Counted from the first letter of the stretch, positions 12,533 through 24,129 are shown. The stretch is DNA of 64,000 nucleotides from Hydractinia symbiolongicarpus (GCF_029227915.1 NC_079881.1:20187501-20251500); one strand, 5' to 3'. Translations and numbers: made by a program. The notes: generated by a model not told the origin, from the letters alone.

Positions 12533-12712
12533 TGCTGAAGTCATCAGTACCGATACAAAAAAAATTGAAAAAGTTAGTTCATTCGTTGCCCGTAGTAGAT
12601 AGAGGTTGGCACGCTAATCAAGTTAATGTATAGAATCGTGTGATTTTGGCGAATGCCTAAGAAGATATAAGGGTTTAAAAATTTGTCAGCAACCTGTCCA
12701 CAAGAAAAAAAA
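12533..12712 (+). repeat. direct repeat, left copy
   Basis: About 180 bp that recur, diverged, at about 13305-13485 with an offset of about 773 bp. Shared phrases include ATGTATAGAA, TTTTGGCGAA, GCCTAAG and ATAAGGGTTTAAAA. The two copies flank the broken reading frame at 12805-13176. Confidence 0.6.
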
Positions 12713-12804
12713 ATAGAAATTTGTTTTCACGTTGCCTCCATTATGTAGATCTTAGGCGTTGTTCAAAAAAATGTATAGGACAAAAAAGAAGAAAAGATAT
12801 AAAA

Positions 12805-13176
12805 ATGGAAGAATTTAATAGAAGAAGAAGAGAGATAATGAACGAGCCAGAACAAGCATCTTGGTAGATAGCTTTGCAAGAAGCTATTATCGAAACACAA
12901 GAGAATAAAAACACAAAATCGAAAATAAACATGACGTGTGGCATCAAACGAAACAAAGTCGGTCATTACGACTACTTATGAAACGACTTCAGTGACGAAG
13001 AACAGCAACTCAGACAGTCAGAGTATTCGCCGCTCATAAACAATAACAAAAAGCGTCAGCGCAAACAACGCAGGATCGGCGTCTCGGAACGCAACGAAAT
13101 CGAGAGACAAGTGGTAGTACGAGCGCTGAGAAACTTCGCACAACTGCAACATTTACACGCGTTAAACTTTATTTAA
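12805..13176 (+). pseudogene. arginine-rich reading frame with two in-frame stops
   Basis: Read from the ATG at 12805, a frame of 123 codons stays in register to a TAA at 13174-13176 but is cut by TAG at 12865-12867 and TGA at 12979-12981. The peptide is unusually rich in Arg, Gln, Asn and Glu (a KKRQRKQRRIG run near the middle) and ends in a leucine- and histidine-containing helix-like stretch. Its GC content is higher than that of the flanks. I do not recognise the family. Position between two direct repeats suggests a mobile-element gene that has been inactivated. Confidence 0.4.
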
Positions 13177-13304
13177 AAACTTGAAATTCATTGATCGCTT
13201 TGGAAAGAAGTCGTGGCAGTTAAATATTTAGAGACAGTTGACCACAGGAAGGATTAAACGAGCATGTTAACGAAATAGTATACCACTAGTTTTAGATATT
13301 TTGC

Positions 13305-13485
13305 TGACGTAGCTATGCAGATACTATAAAATATTTGGTAAAAATTAGTTCATTTTTGGCCTGTAAGGTAAGTAGAGGTTCGGATGCTGATCAAGAAAAT
13401 GTATAGAACTATGTGCTTTTGGCGAACGCCTAAGGAGTTATAAGGGTTTAAAATATTTGCTGACATCAGCAACGAACTGTGAAAA
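13305..13485 (+). repeat. direct repeat, right copy
   Basis: Diverged second copy of 12533-12712. Downstream, at 13595-13640, is the ACAGACACACAGACACACTC...TATTATTATAAGAGAT tail also seen after the CGGGTTCGCCCG repeats, so these pieces may belong to one element family. Confidence 0.55.
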
Positions 13486-13499
13486 TACACACATTAAAT

Positions 13500-15830
13500 T
13501 AGTGTTATTGACGTCGCGCCGTAACATCAGAAAATTTAACATTTAATACATATGTTTTTTGGCGATATGAAAAGAAAATGAACATATCCACTTTGCCTGG
13601 TACAGACACACAGACACACTCCTTGTATTATTATAAGAGATTTTTAGCATGACTATGGCCTGAAAATATATAATCCTTGATAAAATAAATCTTGCTATAA
13701 GGTGCTTTAGATATTGTCAAATTCGTTTCATCTTTAGAACAAACAATCGAAGTTGGACTAGGATATTCTTAACTCTAAACAACGCACCTGCTTTTATTTT
13801 GCTTTTTCAGTAGGTAGCTTGCTAGCGTTCTCTGGATAAGATTTCAATCAGTTTTTTACTTCGATTACTAAACTTCGCGTCATTCCAAAGAGAACGAATT
13901 AAAAATGTATACAATTGTGTAATACATTTCCAATACATTTCCAATAATATATACGTTTTTCTGCTTTTTACAAACATTTCTGGCAACAACATTAACTTTT
14001 TATACACGCTCGACAATAACATTTACATTTTAAATTCGAATTCTCGAAGGCAATAAGTAAGCAACCTCGGTCCCAGAACACCAAATTGGAAAATATATGA
14101 AACTTCATGTAAAATTGGTATGCCTTGTTTGAAATAACTTTTGTTAGGATTAATTGAAAAAGAGACATCCTTCTTCGCTTCGCTTTTCTTTTTTCAGTTG
14201 GTAAACCAGGGAGTAAAATTAAATTATTCTATCCATAACAACCTCGTACAGCTTTTAACATAAACAACAAATAAACCCCCGTGTAGCAATTTTTTCTAAC
14301 TTAATAAATTTTAGCGTAACGCCACGCTTTGGGGACACAATGCATGCGCTATAAGAAAGTATCTCGTGATTTTTTTCCCTGGAATCACCGTGTATTAATC
14401 TATAGATGTTTATACATTAACCTTGAAATTTATTTTATAACAAGGTTTAATGTTGATGTGAAAAAGCAGTAAGTGTAGTCTTTCTCAAAGAAAGTCTTTT
14501 TCAAAGAAACCTCTTGCTTGGGGAGTCCATCGACCTCTTCGATTTATAACCCAAGTTGTTTACCTCAGGCACCACAAGTGCAATACTTAATTTTCTGCAA
14601 CATTTATTGTATTTTTTACATCACGTGGGAAATCTTGGCTAAAACGGAAAAAGTTTAATCTGTTTTATCTTTCAAAAATATTTTGTAAACAATCAAAACA
14701 ACTCAATATAACCGTTTTGCGCATGCTTTCAACGCGAAGCTTTCCTATCTGCAACTTGAGTGCGATTTCCGCCCTACAAAAACCGGCACCACATTTTAAC
14801 AGAAAATGTGTTTATATTTAGCCTTATTTAATGGTGACGAATGTTTTATTAAAGGTTCGCAGTGTAACTAATAAAATATTACCGCTTGCTTTGTTGGTGG
14901 AAAACTTGCGAAACAGATGATTTAGTTTGTGACTTAATGAAGTCTGGTACATAATAAATCTTGAGTCTACTTATTTTCAGCTACCTACGCTTACACCGTG
15001 GAACATTTTTAGCTAATGGCTATTTATCTTTTTTGACTTGTTAATTTTGTTTTTATAGCTACCCTTTTTCTAATGGTGAAAGATGAAGATCACAGAATTC
15101 TCAGATGGTTTTTTAATATCTATTCAAGTTATGCAATATGCCAGACATGATGAAAGTCTGGTTTTACTAGCTACGACGTCCTTATTTAAAACTCTTTGGA
15201 CGAGTTTCTTAATCATTTTTCCAACTTGTAAACAGAGTATACACTAGTCTGACTGAAAACGCAGTTAAAAAAGCAGTTAAAAATGCTGGACAGGAATGAA
15301 TTTCTTATCCAGACTGACATGAAAAGTTCAGACTGTGTACTTTTATTATATTTCTAATTTGGGTTAAAGCAGGATAAAAATTCAACGAACAGATTCCTGA
15401 TCCAGATCAAAGTGACGAGATTAGACAGAATACTTTTCTTTGTGCATATTCCAGTTTTACAAAGCCTGAATGCATCGGTACTGGTGTTTTGTTTATGTAT
15501 ATAGTATTTTCTTTCAGTACTTGCAAAATAACATTTATGGTGGCAGAAATATTGGAGCTATGTAAGCCATAAGCATATACCTTAAACCAGACAGAGTTAT
15601 GAATTTTGTTCCCTTTAAACTTAAACGTTAGTAAGATAGGCCATAAATGGCTAAAAGTGTGGCTAGCTAAGTAGGTGAAGTGTTTGGTGTGTTAGTTTCT
15701 GTTATGAAGAAACTTTGTTTAACAGGGATGTATATCTATTTTATAACGTCGAATTTGTGGAATAATTATTGATAACAATGAATTCTGATAACGATACCTT
15801 CTATGAGCTATAATACAGCGTGGATACAAC
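13500..15830. other. intergenic, no gene seen
   Basis: AT-rich, only short unsupported frames on both strands, and no splice-bounded exon with family resemblance. Part of 13500-13640 is a repeat tail. Confidence 0.45.
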
Positions 15831-16131
15831 ATGCAAGCTACGTGTATATGACATGCAAACTACGTGTAAATGGCCTGCAAACTGCGTCCATATAACATGC
15901 AAGCTACGTCTATATGACATGCAAGCTACGTGTATATGATATGCAAGCTACGTCTATATGATATGCAAGCTACGTCTATATGATATTCAAGCTACGTCTA
16001 TATACCATGCAAGCTACGTCTATATGATATGCAAGCTACGTCTATATGCCATGCACGCAACGTGTATTTGACATACAAGTTACGTGTATATGATACGCAA
16101 GCAGTAGGTATATGACATGCAAGCTAAGTGC
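15831..16131. repeat. 22-bp minisatellite, about 14 copies
   Basis: Tandem units of 22 bp with core GCAAGCTACGTSTATATG. Units in the middle are nearly identical and outer ones diverge, as expected when expansion is recent in the centre. It lies 150 bp downstream of the 3' end of the BRICHOS-like gene. Confidence 0.95.
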
Positions 16132-16281
16132 ATAGCTTTTTATTTAGAAAAATTAATATTTGTTCTGCTTATGCAGACTAACTTAATTAGAAATTCAAAA
16201 GTATGAGGCTGGCCCTTGCTATTTATTCGTATTATATTAATGAAAGAATTATGTTGAACTTTCTTATATATTTCATAAAAT

Positions 16282-18379
16282 TTAAGCTTTACATTTAAAG
16301 TCACAACATTTTACTTTCGAGAAATCATGAGTGTATTTGCAATACCAATAACCGGTAGACAGCTGGAGTGGACATCGTAGTTTGTATGCACAGAATGACG
16401 TACGGAAGTGACACTCAGCCTCCAACTTCCTCTGATCACATGACATAATCACCATAGATGAACTCATTTCGCATGCCAGAAACTCACGAAGTAGAGCCCT
16501 TTTTCCTGTATCGCCTTTTACTTCTAGAGAAATTTTTAACACAAAATGCTGTTACCTAACTAGAAGTTTAAAAATTTGAAGAACTCCTATTTAAAAGAAA
16601 ACTTAGAGATTCCTTACTGATAGCAATTTCGACAGCTTTTTTTTCGGTTTCCTTTTTATCCTCGACTACTTGCATGCATCTTTTTTGATACCCCTTTACA
16701 CAATACTTTTCTGCTGCATTCTCTAACCCTTCAACAATTTCAAATTCATCTTCGCAGTCTTTTGGTAAGAGCGATTGCATTCGTCTTTCTCCGCTTTTTG
16801 GAAGAGAATGCTTAAGCTGAATGTAATGAGATGAAAAAGTAGCACAACAGCATTCCAAAGGGTCGTTTAATTTAGATAACACTTATAATAAAATTTCATT
16901 GATAAAATTTCTACTTACAACTTTAACAGCCTTCTTGACCTCGGCCAAGGATGGTTCATCCTTGTCGGATTTTCGAAGAAAGCATTCTTTTGTTGCTGGT
17001 AGATTTGCAAATTCGTATCCCTAAAGAAAAAAAAATTCTTAACTTGTTTATTACAGTTTTTGCGTCGATTTAGATTCCTCTCATTTTGCAAATCGTATAT
17101 TTGTTCACTCAGTGGTAATAGACTCCCCCTCTTTTCCTACTTTAAATTGCGAATAATACATCTCTTAAATAATACTGTATTCCGTTTGTCTGTTTGTGCG
17201 CGAAAAAAAGGTTGTGCTACGAAAATACGAAATCTGCAACATATAAAGGACGGGCGACCCGTAGATATTTCCACGGGCTATCGGCTAGTTTTATTTGAAT
17301 AGCGTAAAAGACATGTGAATAGAAAATCTTGCTTTAACTATTTTTTATCGTTTTGTGTTATTTAGTTAACTTGCCAAAATTGTAACCGTTGTTCGTGGTT
17401 TCAAAGGTATTTAGGTTTTAATATGTGCCTTTTTGTATTTTTATTTCCCATTATTTGATTTTGAAGCTGACGTAGCTATTATATACAGCGTCGCTTGCAT
17501 CTGCAATTTGTTTTCAAAACCTATTTTCCTGCGCCGAATTTGCATAACCCCATTTTCAGGTCCCTCGACCTCAAATACATTAAAGTTATGCAACACTATA
17601 CTCACAGTTTCGGGGTCCACAACCAATTTTACGCTGGCAAGTTTACCGTGTCTGTGACTTGGTACCTTGTATGTGATAACTTTATCACCTGTTGAAACCT
17701 TTTCTGCAAAATGCTCACCTTCCTCCACTATCTCGATCTCATCATCAGTACCCTAGATATATGAGAAGAATAAGTGGACTTAAAAAACAGACAGTCCTTC
17801 AACTTAAAGTCAATTTGAAAGAAACTTACTTTTACGGAACCAACAATGAGAACCAACAACGCGAAAATAAATTTTGTATCCTGAAAGAAAAATAGAAAGA
17901 CCTTTGAAAAAGATGAATCTGGTCACTTTTGCTATTATAGATTTAAAAGGTCACTGAATCAACTAGTAACTATATGAAGTACATAAAGGGCAGAATCTTT
18001 TGCGCGAAAAAAGTGCAAAAATTACAGCATAAACTGTCGCAAGAAAGACCATGTTTTTTTTGCAAATATCGTGAAAAATTTTTCGCTAGCGATTATTTAA
18101 CATTCTCGCGCGAAACAAATGTAGAAAAAGAAACTCGAACTCAGATGAATTTTCAGAATTTTAGACTTAAGTAACAAACCAAACACAAAGACGTTTATAG
18201 CGCTATAGGGATTATAGACGTTTATAGGGATTAAAGATAAACTTTTCGTGAGTTGAGAATTTCTTGTATTTCCCGAGATTTTTTTATGTAGGATGTTCTA
18301 AAAGAATTCGCGAGGTAGGTAGAAAGTAGAATAAAATGAGTTACCTATATACAACTTCTATCAAAAAACGACTTACCAT
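16282..18379 (-). CDS. secreted cysteine-rich protein, BRICHOS-like
   Basis: Six exons reassembled from GT/AG sites in matching phase: 18379-18377 (only the ATG), 17880-17830, 17752-17606, 17020-16919, 16816-16618, 16523-16282; 247 residues. Residues 1-18 are a signal peptide (MDTKFIFALLVLIVGSVK). Residues 40-115 have a BRICHOS-like layout: YKVPSHR, Asp64 in KLVVDPET, then Cys80 in KECFLRKSDKDEPS. A later Cys140 or Cys148 could pair with Cys80. The C-terminal exon (169-247) holds nine cysteines ending in CCDFKC, suggesting a separate disulfide-rich domain. BRICHOS proteins are chaperone-like precursors whose C-terminal part is often released. The charged linker KDKKETEKKA-type region near 150-165 could be cleaved, which is inference. 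Exons 1-3 and 6 are well supported. BRICHOS membership is probable, not certain. Confidence 0.6.
17195..17290 (-). repeat. dispersed repeat, CGGGTTCGCCCG family, inside an intron
   Basis: Inverted copy of the 5690 family: on the minus strand GTGGAAATATCTACGGGTCG followed by CCCGTCCTTTATATG. It lies within intron 3 (17605-17021) of the BRICHOS-like gene and creates chance frames there. Confidence 0.55.
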
Positions 18380-19014
18380 TTTGGCACTGCTTGTCTCTCG
18401 TGGATGAGAAAATAAAATTTTATGTCGAATGAAAAAAGAAGTCACGAAGTCGATTGTACGTTTCCTTTGAAATCTTGGCTACTTTAAGTTGCGTATAATT
18501 TTATTATAACTATGTTGTTTATTAGAAGACACTTTCTAAATTGATTTTTCTTTTGAATCTAATCTTCCGAAGATTTTAACATCCTCTATAAAGTAAATTT
18601 TAATTGGACTTTTTGCTTCTTTTTGTGTTAAATCTTTTATCATTTTTTTTCTTTGAAGATAGTCATGAATAGACACAATTTTTGTAACTGTTTTACATCT
18701 TAAACAGGTGGATTTCTGTTTGTGACAATCGCGTCATCAGAAACATGTCACTTTGACATTTATTTGTATTCCTATTTATGGCCTTGTTTCAACAGGATGA
18801 TTCCGATGACGATGATTTTAAAGCACAGCTGTTTCGTTATACCGTTTTCAGTGTCAACCACGCATGCGCTAGAATGGGTAAATGTTTAGCGTTTCAGGTA
18901 AATATTACTTTTCTGCGAAGAAAATGATAAGAAAATGTGCAATACAGAGCGTTCTGTTCGTTGATTACTGCAACACCTATCATTTTGTCCTATTAAAAGT
19001 ATGGGGATAATCAT

Positions 19015-19104
19015 CAACCTCGTTCCCATGGCATCTTGGTATAGTTGATAGCGGCCACTCCGCAATAGCAGCTCAGGAGGCACGATACCTTGGAGACGAG
19101 GTTG
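19015..19104. mobile_element. MITE with CAACCTCG ends and 9-bp TSD
   Basis: 90 bp. The left end is CAACCTCGTTCCCATGGCAT and the right end, on the complement, CAACCTCGTCTCCAAGG. It is flanked by the perfect 9-bp direct repeat GATAATCAT at 19006-19014 and 19105-19113. Same family as 35135, 43211, 53354 and 54152. It has no coding content. Confidence 0.8.
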
Positions 19105-19301
19105 GATAATCATGTATCGTATTTTCCTATCAAGATTGTAGGGATAATCATGATAATTTCTTCGTAAATTAACATTGGCCGTTATCTCCATAATACAGCA
19201 AATTATATAGAAGTATCTAGCACAACCTTTATGTGGCATTATCAGGTTTTTAACGATCTGGCACACTATAGTTTATCTACGACGTGACAGTTGGCTTTTT
19301 C

Positions 19302-19431
19302 ATGAGAGATTGTTAGGGAACAAGCATACTATCAGGGTGTTTTTTGCCGTCTTTTCTCATCAAAAAGCAAAATGAGAAAAGACGGCAAAAAACACCCTGA
19401 TGGTATCCTTGTTTCGTAACAATTTCTCTAT
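19302..19431. repeat. long hairpin (foldback) element
   Basis: Arms 19331-19360 and 19372-19401 are a perfect 30-bp inverted repeat (ends ATCAGGGTG...TTCTCAT) around an 11-nt loop. The pairing continues imperfectly outward to 19302 and 19431 (GATTGTTAGGGAACAAG against CTTGTTTCGTAACAATT). The total stem is about 60 bp. It could be a foldback transposon or a transcribed hairpin. Confidence 0.85.
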
Positions 19432-20264
19432 AAAAACCACCAACAAGGACCCTCACAGCACCAGTGGGCGAGGGTCCTTAGTAGAAAATATAAGTTGTTC
19501 ATTGTGGAGATCTAACAGTACTACTGGGTGAGAACTGGTAACTTTGTAACGCAGACCATCCACCAATACGGAATTCTTTTTGTCACATTTTCAGACTTTT
19601 ACATGATTGCCATGGCGACGGTAGCCGTTATATTTTTTTCAAATAAGTTAAAGATTTATCTAACGGTATAATTCATTTTAAAATTCAATAATCCTTATCT
19701 AAAATTTTCCAAAACGGTTGTTTTCACTTAAATGTGATTTTGGAAATAATGCCAGTGACATTAATAATAATTTAAAAGCTTTAAAATCAATAACTCAATC
19801 TTTTCTCAAAAACTCGGCATGCTTTATTGTGCTTTTAACCTATTTCCTGCAAAAAAGAAAAAAAATTTTAGAATAAAAGCGCGGTGCACGGACGTTTCTT
19901 GTGATAAGCACAATAGTCCTCGCGAAAAGTTGTATTTTACTACGCCTAACATCTTACATTTTTTATATAAGGAACTGTGAATGGATTTACCACAGGAGTT
20001 AGGGTTATAATTGATTGATGATACTTATGTATATTTGTTTCATCCGTACTTTGTCTACCTGAGACTGGTGATGCTAACACATATTCGTTCTTTACACACG
20101 TATAGAATACCAAATTTATTTTTTCCATTTTGTTGTGATTGCTACGCGTATTGAACTAATCCTCAAAAGTAAAACGTAGAAATGGTGGGTGAAAAAAGAA
20201 ACAAAAATGAAGAACCTTTTTCATTTTTGTTGTAAATAAAAAAAATATTCATAAATATTACTGC

Positions 20265-20335
20265 AGGAGCGAGACACACAAAATGCGCTTAAAAACGAAC
20301 GGGCGAACCCGTCGATTTATCCCAGGCGACCGAGT
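20265..20335 (-). repeat. dispersed repeat, CGGGTTCGCCCG family
   Basis: Inverted copy: minus-strand ATAAATCGACGGGTTCGCCC followed by GTTCG and a TGTGTGTCTCGCTCCTGCAG stretch that aligns with TTTGTCTCGCTATTGCGG in the 5690 copy. Confidence 0.55.
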
Positions 20336-20749
20336 AGTGTACAACAATTTTCCACATCTGGTTGTAGAGCTAAATTATATGAAGCATATTAAAACTAGAT
20401 TCCTACAAGTCATGGAATGCAACATTTTGTTGGTCGTACTTAATCAACGTGTTAGTTAAGAAATATAAAGTCAGGTGTACGTTAGTTTGTTTTTATTTGG
20501 TTCATATTTAGAATTTTTGCAACAAAATCTTTGCTGGCATCATTTAAAATGCTCAAAATATAAAACTCGGAAATTATAGCTAATACAAAATTATTATTCA
20601 TGGTTTTCCTTTTTAGTTCTAGCGGTTTTTCTTATGTTTATTAATCCATCTATATTTAATCAATCATTTTGCTATCAAACCAATATTTGGCTAGTTAAAC
20701 ATTCATCATCTATATTGATGCCCCTACATCTATATCACCTGCCCAACGC

Positions 20750-23480
20750 AACGCTAAAGGACTCAGAAGCTAAAGATGCACGAACTTTCTAGTCGGTTTC
20801 AATGTCTGTCGCTTCTGGAGAATCGTCAACGCCTAAAAAAAGACGTATTCTAAAGTGTTCTGGCTCCAAGGATCCCTGGCTTTACACAAATTTAGTATTT
20901 CCAGCCGCCATTGTCAAGATCGTCGTTCTAACAAACCAACAAGGTCACATCATCTGACCTGTTAATGTCTTTGACACTTCCTTCAAATATAATGTTCTCA
21001 ATCAAGAAATTCAACTGCCACCGTAAATGATTTTTTTTTTCGCAAATCCCTTAGGTAAAGTGTGCAAACGGAAGAGCAACATGTTCTTAATCAAATTGCT
21101 GCTTGACTATCCGAATTAGTTAGGCTCCGATCAGTTTCGGTTTCAACAATGTATTAATCAAACCAATCGTGTTCATGTAAATCTTCACCCTTCATCCTTC
21201 ACCCTCGACGTACAACCGCCATCTTGTTTTGCCTCACTACTTGCTCCGCAACAGTTAACAATTTTATTGACCAATCCCACTGTTTTATTTTCACATCAGC
21301 AAACACGCCCTCTATTGGATGTTTTTTGCCAGCAAAAAGACGGTATCAGTTTGAAAATATTTCTGCGCCCTGCACTTTCTTCAAACACTGAAAATGGAAG
21401 AAGAAATGCTTCAGCACACAAATGGCTATCCATGAAGTTTTGGCAACAGCATTTGTTTGAAGTGTTCTTATACCACGTTGGTCCTCCCGTCCTGTTTTAA
21501 CACTTCCAATGCCTTAAGTAAGGGAAATTCCAGTTCACCTGCCTTGGGATCATCTCCAGGGTCTCCTATACACACCTCTTTAGGTGTGGAAATTTTCGGT
21601 ACTTTTAACCACCAAAAAGGTGACTTTGACTTTAAACCTGATTTTGCTGAGGTACGCATTATATATGACTGTTCCATGCCAGAGGGCGACAATACGTACA
21701 TTAAAAAATATGATATTAAAAAAATAATAATGCCTGTACTATAAATAAGCAGGGCTATTTTATTGCAAAGTTTGGTCAACGCCGTGCATGGCTTTTTTCT
21801 GAAAGCACTTAATTCAACTCAACTCAATTCACATCTTGTCGATACTCGGGGTCAAGTGCTCCAGGAATATTTTATCGCCTCACACAATGTGTTCGTTGTA
21901 TGAGGCGAGGACGAATTTTTTCTCTAGTTTGTCTACCTAGGTTTCTCTTCCAGCTACTAAACTGGATGCATTGAGGAAAGTGACGTTAATTTTTTTATCT
22001 AACAAGAGAGGCTTTAAAAATAAGTTGCAACGCCATTCTTGTCGCCTAAATTGGACTTGCAAAGTTGTTTATGGTGATAGAACATTCATGTGTGTGTGTC
22101 CTGAATCTAATAAACGTCTTGTTTTCACCTGCCTTCAATTGTCGCATGATGCTCGAGTTCACATTCAAGACAACAATTATTATCATTTTTGAACTCACAA
22201 ACAGCAGTTTGTGATGTCTGCTTATTTTTATTCTTTTCTCATTGGCCAGTATACCATTTGTGATAGCTAGTTTTTGTATTCTCATTTCTCCTGGTTCCCC
22301 CTCACATCGTTTCGGTGCAGTGTTGGTGCAGGATGTTCCCCTTTCTCAGCATGCCATTAATGCTGGGAAAACACAAGACCTGCGAGTGTTTTCGTGCTCA
22401 CATGTCGTCGCCACTTGGGCTTGATTCCACAGATGCTTCATGCCTGTATATTGCCCATTTTATTAGTTTGTTACTACCACAATCAGTTTGTATGTTTGTA
22501 TGTATCTAAATTTCATTGCCCTGTTACATCTAGAGATAGGGTATGGTAATCCTTTAACTAAGTATTGGATGCTGACAAGAAAAATATAAATCGTATTCTT
22601 ACTATTTTCTGCCAAGCCACGTCTTCTTATTACCATTGCACTTCTTGTTGTGATTTATTTTCGTCTTAATCTTAATTTACTCGTAGTTTTCATGCATCAT
22701 TTTGGTCTGTTTGTTTAGGTTTTTTTTGGTCACATTTATTGGCAGCATCTTTTACATTATTTAACCTCTGCATGTTCCACCATATATTCTTGTTCTACTT
22801 AGGTGAAGTAAGACTATCCAACTGGGTCAGCGCACAATTATTGTTCCTCGCCCTCGATGCTACTCAACACTATATTGACATATCGGACTTTCATGTTCCT
22901 TATGAAAAAGATGTTGAAAGAGTTAGGGTGTTCTACCTCCCAATATGGTACCAACTTGTTTCGCCGTGGTGGTGCTACCTTTGCTTTGGAGGAAGTTCCC
23001 ACTGGATGTCATATCCTTATGAAGGATTAAAAATTTGATTGTATGTTTCTTTACCTTTAACATGCCCCTTGCTCGGTTATCTGCTCAACGACTTATGGCA
23101 TCACACCTTAGATGGTCTTTTGTTTTTAATTTTTCTACTAATACTTTGGATTTGGACTCTATGTTTTCACATATGTTAGGTTGTGCGCTATGCTATGTAT
23201 ATATTTTGTTCACGCATCCTCATCCCCAGGTTTTTTTTTGTCTTTTTGATATGAGAGAAGACGACGAAAAATACCCTAGTATTATGGAAAAATTAGCAAT
23301 TAAAATTCGAACATCGCAGCATGACCCTGTTTTGTACGTCAGAGGGACAACAACTATTATCAAGGCCCCTACCCGCCGCTGTCCGTGTAACAAAAAAAAT
23401 GGCGATACTCAGGGATCAAGGTTGAAAATAAATGGTAAAATTAATGACACAATTTTAATTTTAGGCGTCCTGGTTTAAAA
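20750..23480. other. patchwork of coding-like sequence, unresolved
   Basis: Several frames look more protein-like than chance: plus-strand 20803-20900 (begins MSVASGESSTPKKRR), 21267-21500, 22801-23037 and 23231-23478. The last two each follow an AG acceptor-like site. On the minus strand, 21779-21468 contains a GELEFPLLKALEVLK helix. No start-to-stop model or known domain could be assembled. The stretch ends against a dispersed repeat, so a decayed mobile element is as likely as a host gene. Confidence 0.3.
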
Positions 23481-23486
23481 AAATGT

Positions 23487-23857
23487 AAAAGTCTGAGATT
23501 GAGGGAAGACGTATTTCTTATAATTTCGTCGTCCTGCATTTGGTTTTTTTGATAAAACTGGACATCAGATCATCGTTTTTTATGGACAATGTAGCTAGTT
23601 AACTAGCCATGTTGAAGAAGCATCCAGACAGAATGTGGCTAAATCTTGTTATTTTAACTGTTAAACTTGACATTGTTTTGTTTCTATTCTATGAAAATGT
23701 TTTTATCGATAAATGTATTGTAGAAGTGAGATATATAATCATTTCCAATGCTTCTTAAAACTTGTTTTTCGTGCTTGTTTACATTTTAAGCTACCATTTT
23801 TTTTTTGACGACGGGCAATAATGGTCCATATCGGCCCATCGTTAAGAACGCTAAGCC
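23487..23857 (+). mobile_element. dispersed element, copy A, with terminal hairpin
   Basis: About 370 bp homologous in inverted orientation to 46909-47280. Near the right end is a 12-bp stem, TTGACGACGGGC (23805-23816) against GCCCATCGTTAA (23833-23844), followed by GCTAAGCC where homology stops. A hairpin close to a CTAA-like terminus recalls Helitron 3' ends, but no 5' TC terminus or Rep/helicase was identified, so the class stays open. Confidence 0.6.
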
Positions 23858-24088
23858 TTGGCTTTGTTGTTGCTTATATTATATATGTGTTTTACTTTCA
23901 TTTCATGCTTTGTACATAATTTCAGCTATTACTATATATATGTTTTGTAATTTTGTCCTATCTATAGGATGACATCTATGTCCTATCCTGTAATTATGTT
24001 TTTTTATTTGTGATATTAATAAAATAGCTAGAGTTGAGTAGGGGAAGTGTGGACAAAAAAACGCATAACAAATGGAGAAAAAAACGCA

Positions 24089-24128
24089 TACCGTAATTAC
24101 CAAGATGCCAATCTTGGTAATTACGGTA
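24089..24128. repeat. perfect 18-bp palindrome
   Basis: TACCGTAATTACCAAGAT (24089-24106), a 4-nt spacer GCCA, and its exact reverse complement (24111-24128). The core CCGTAATTAC recalls conserved inverted termini of small DNA elements. The bases before it repeat AAAAAACGCATA twice (24054-24090). Confidence 0.8.
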
Positions 24129-24129
24129 A

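Noticed and set aside
15831-16131. CRISPR array
   Set aside because: The units are contiguous with no unique spacers and the sequence is animal DNA, so it is a minisatellite. The same applies to 39835-41027.
16880-16918. A 37-bp intron joining exons 4 and 5 of the BRICHOS-like gene
   Set aside because: That acceptor gives the wrong phase and a stop; the acceptor at 16817 keeps the frame and gives a 102-bp intron.
18795-18897. Possible plus-strand exon (acidic DDSDDDDFKAQLF start, AG acceptor, GTAAAT donor)
   Set aside because: Isolated, with no partner exon or family resemblance; splice-like borders of this quality arise by chance in AT-rich DNA.
18886-19266. Minus-strand frame of 126 residues
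   Set aside because: It runs through the MITE at 19015-19104 and has no other coding evidence.
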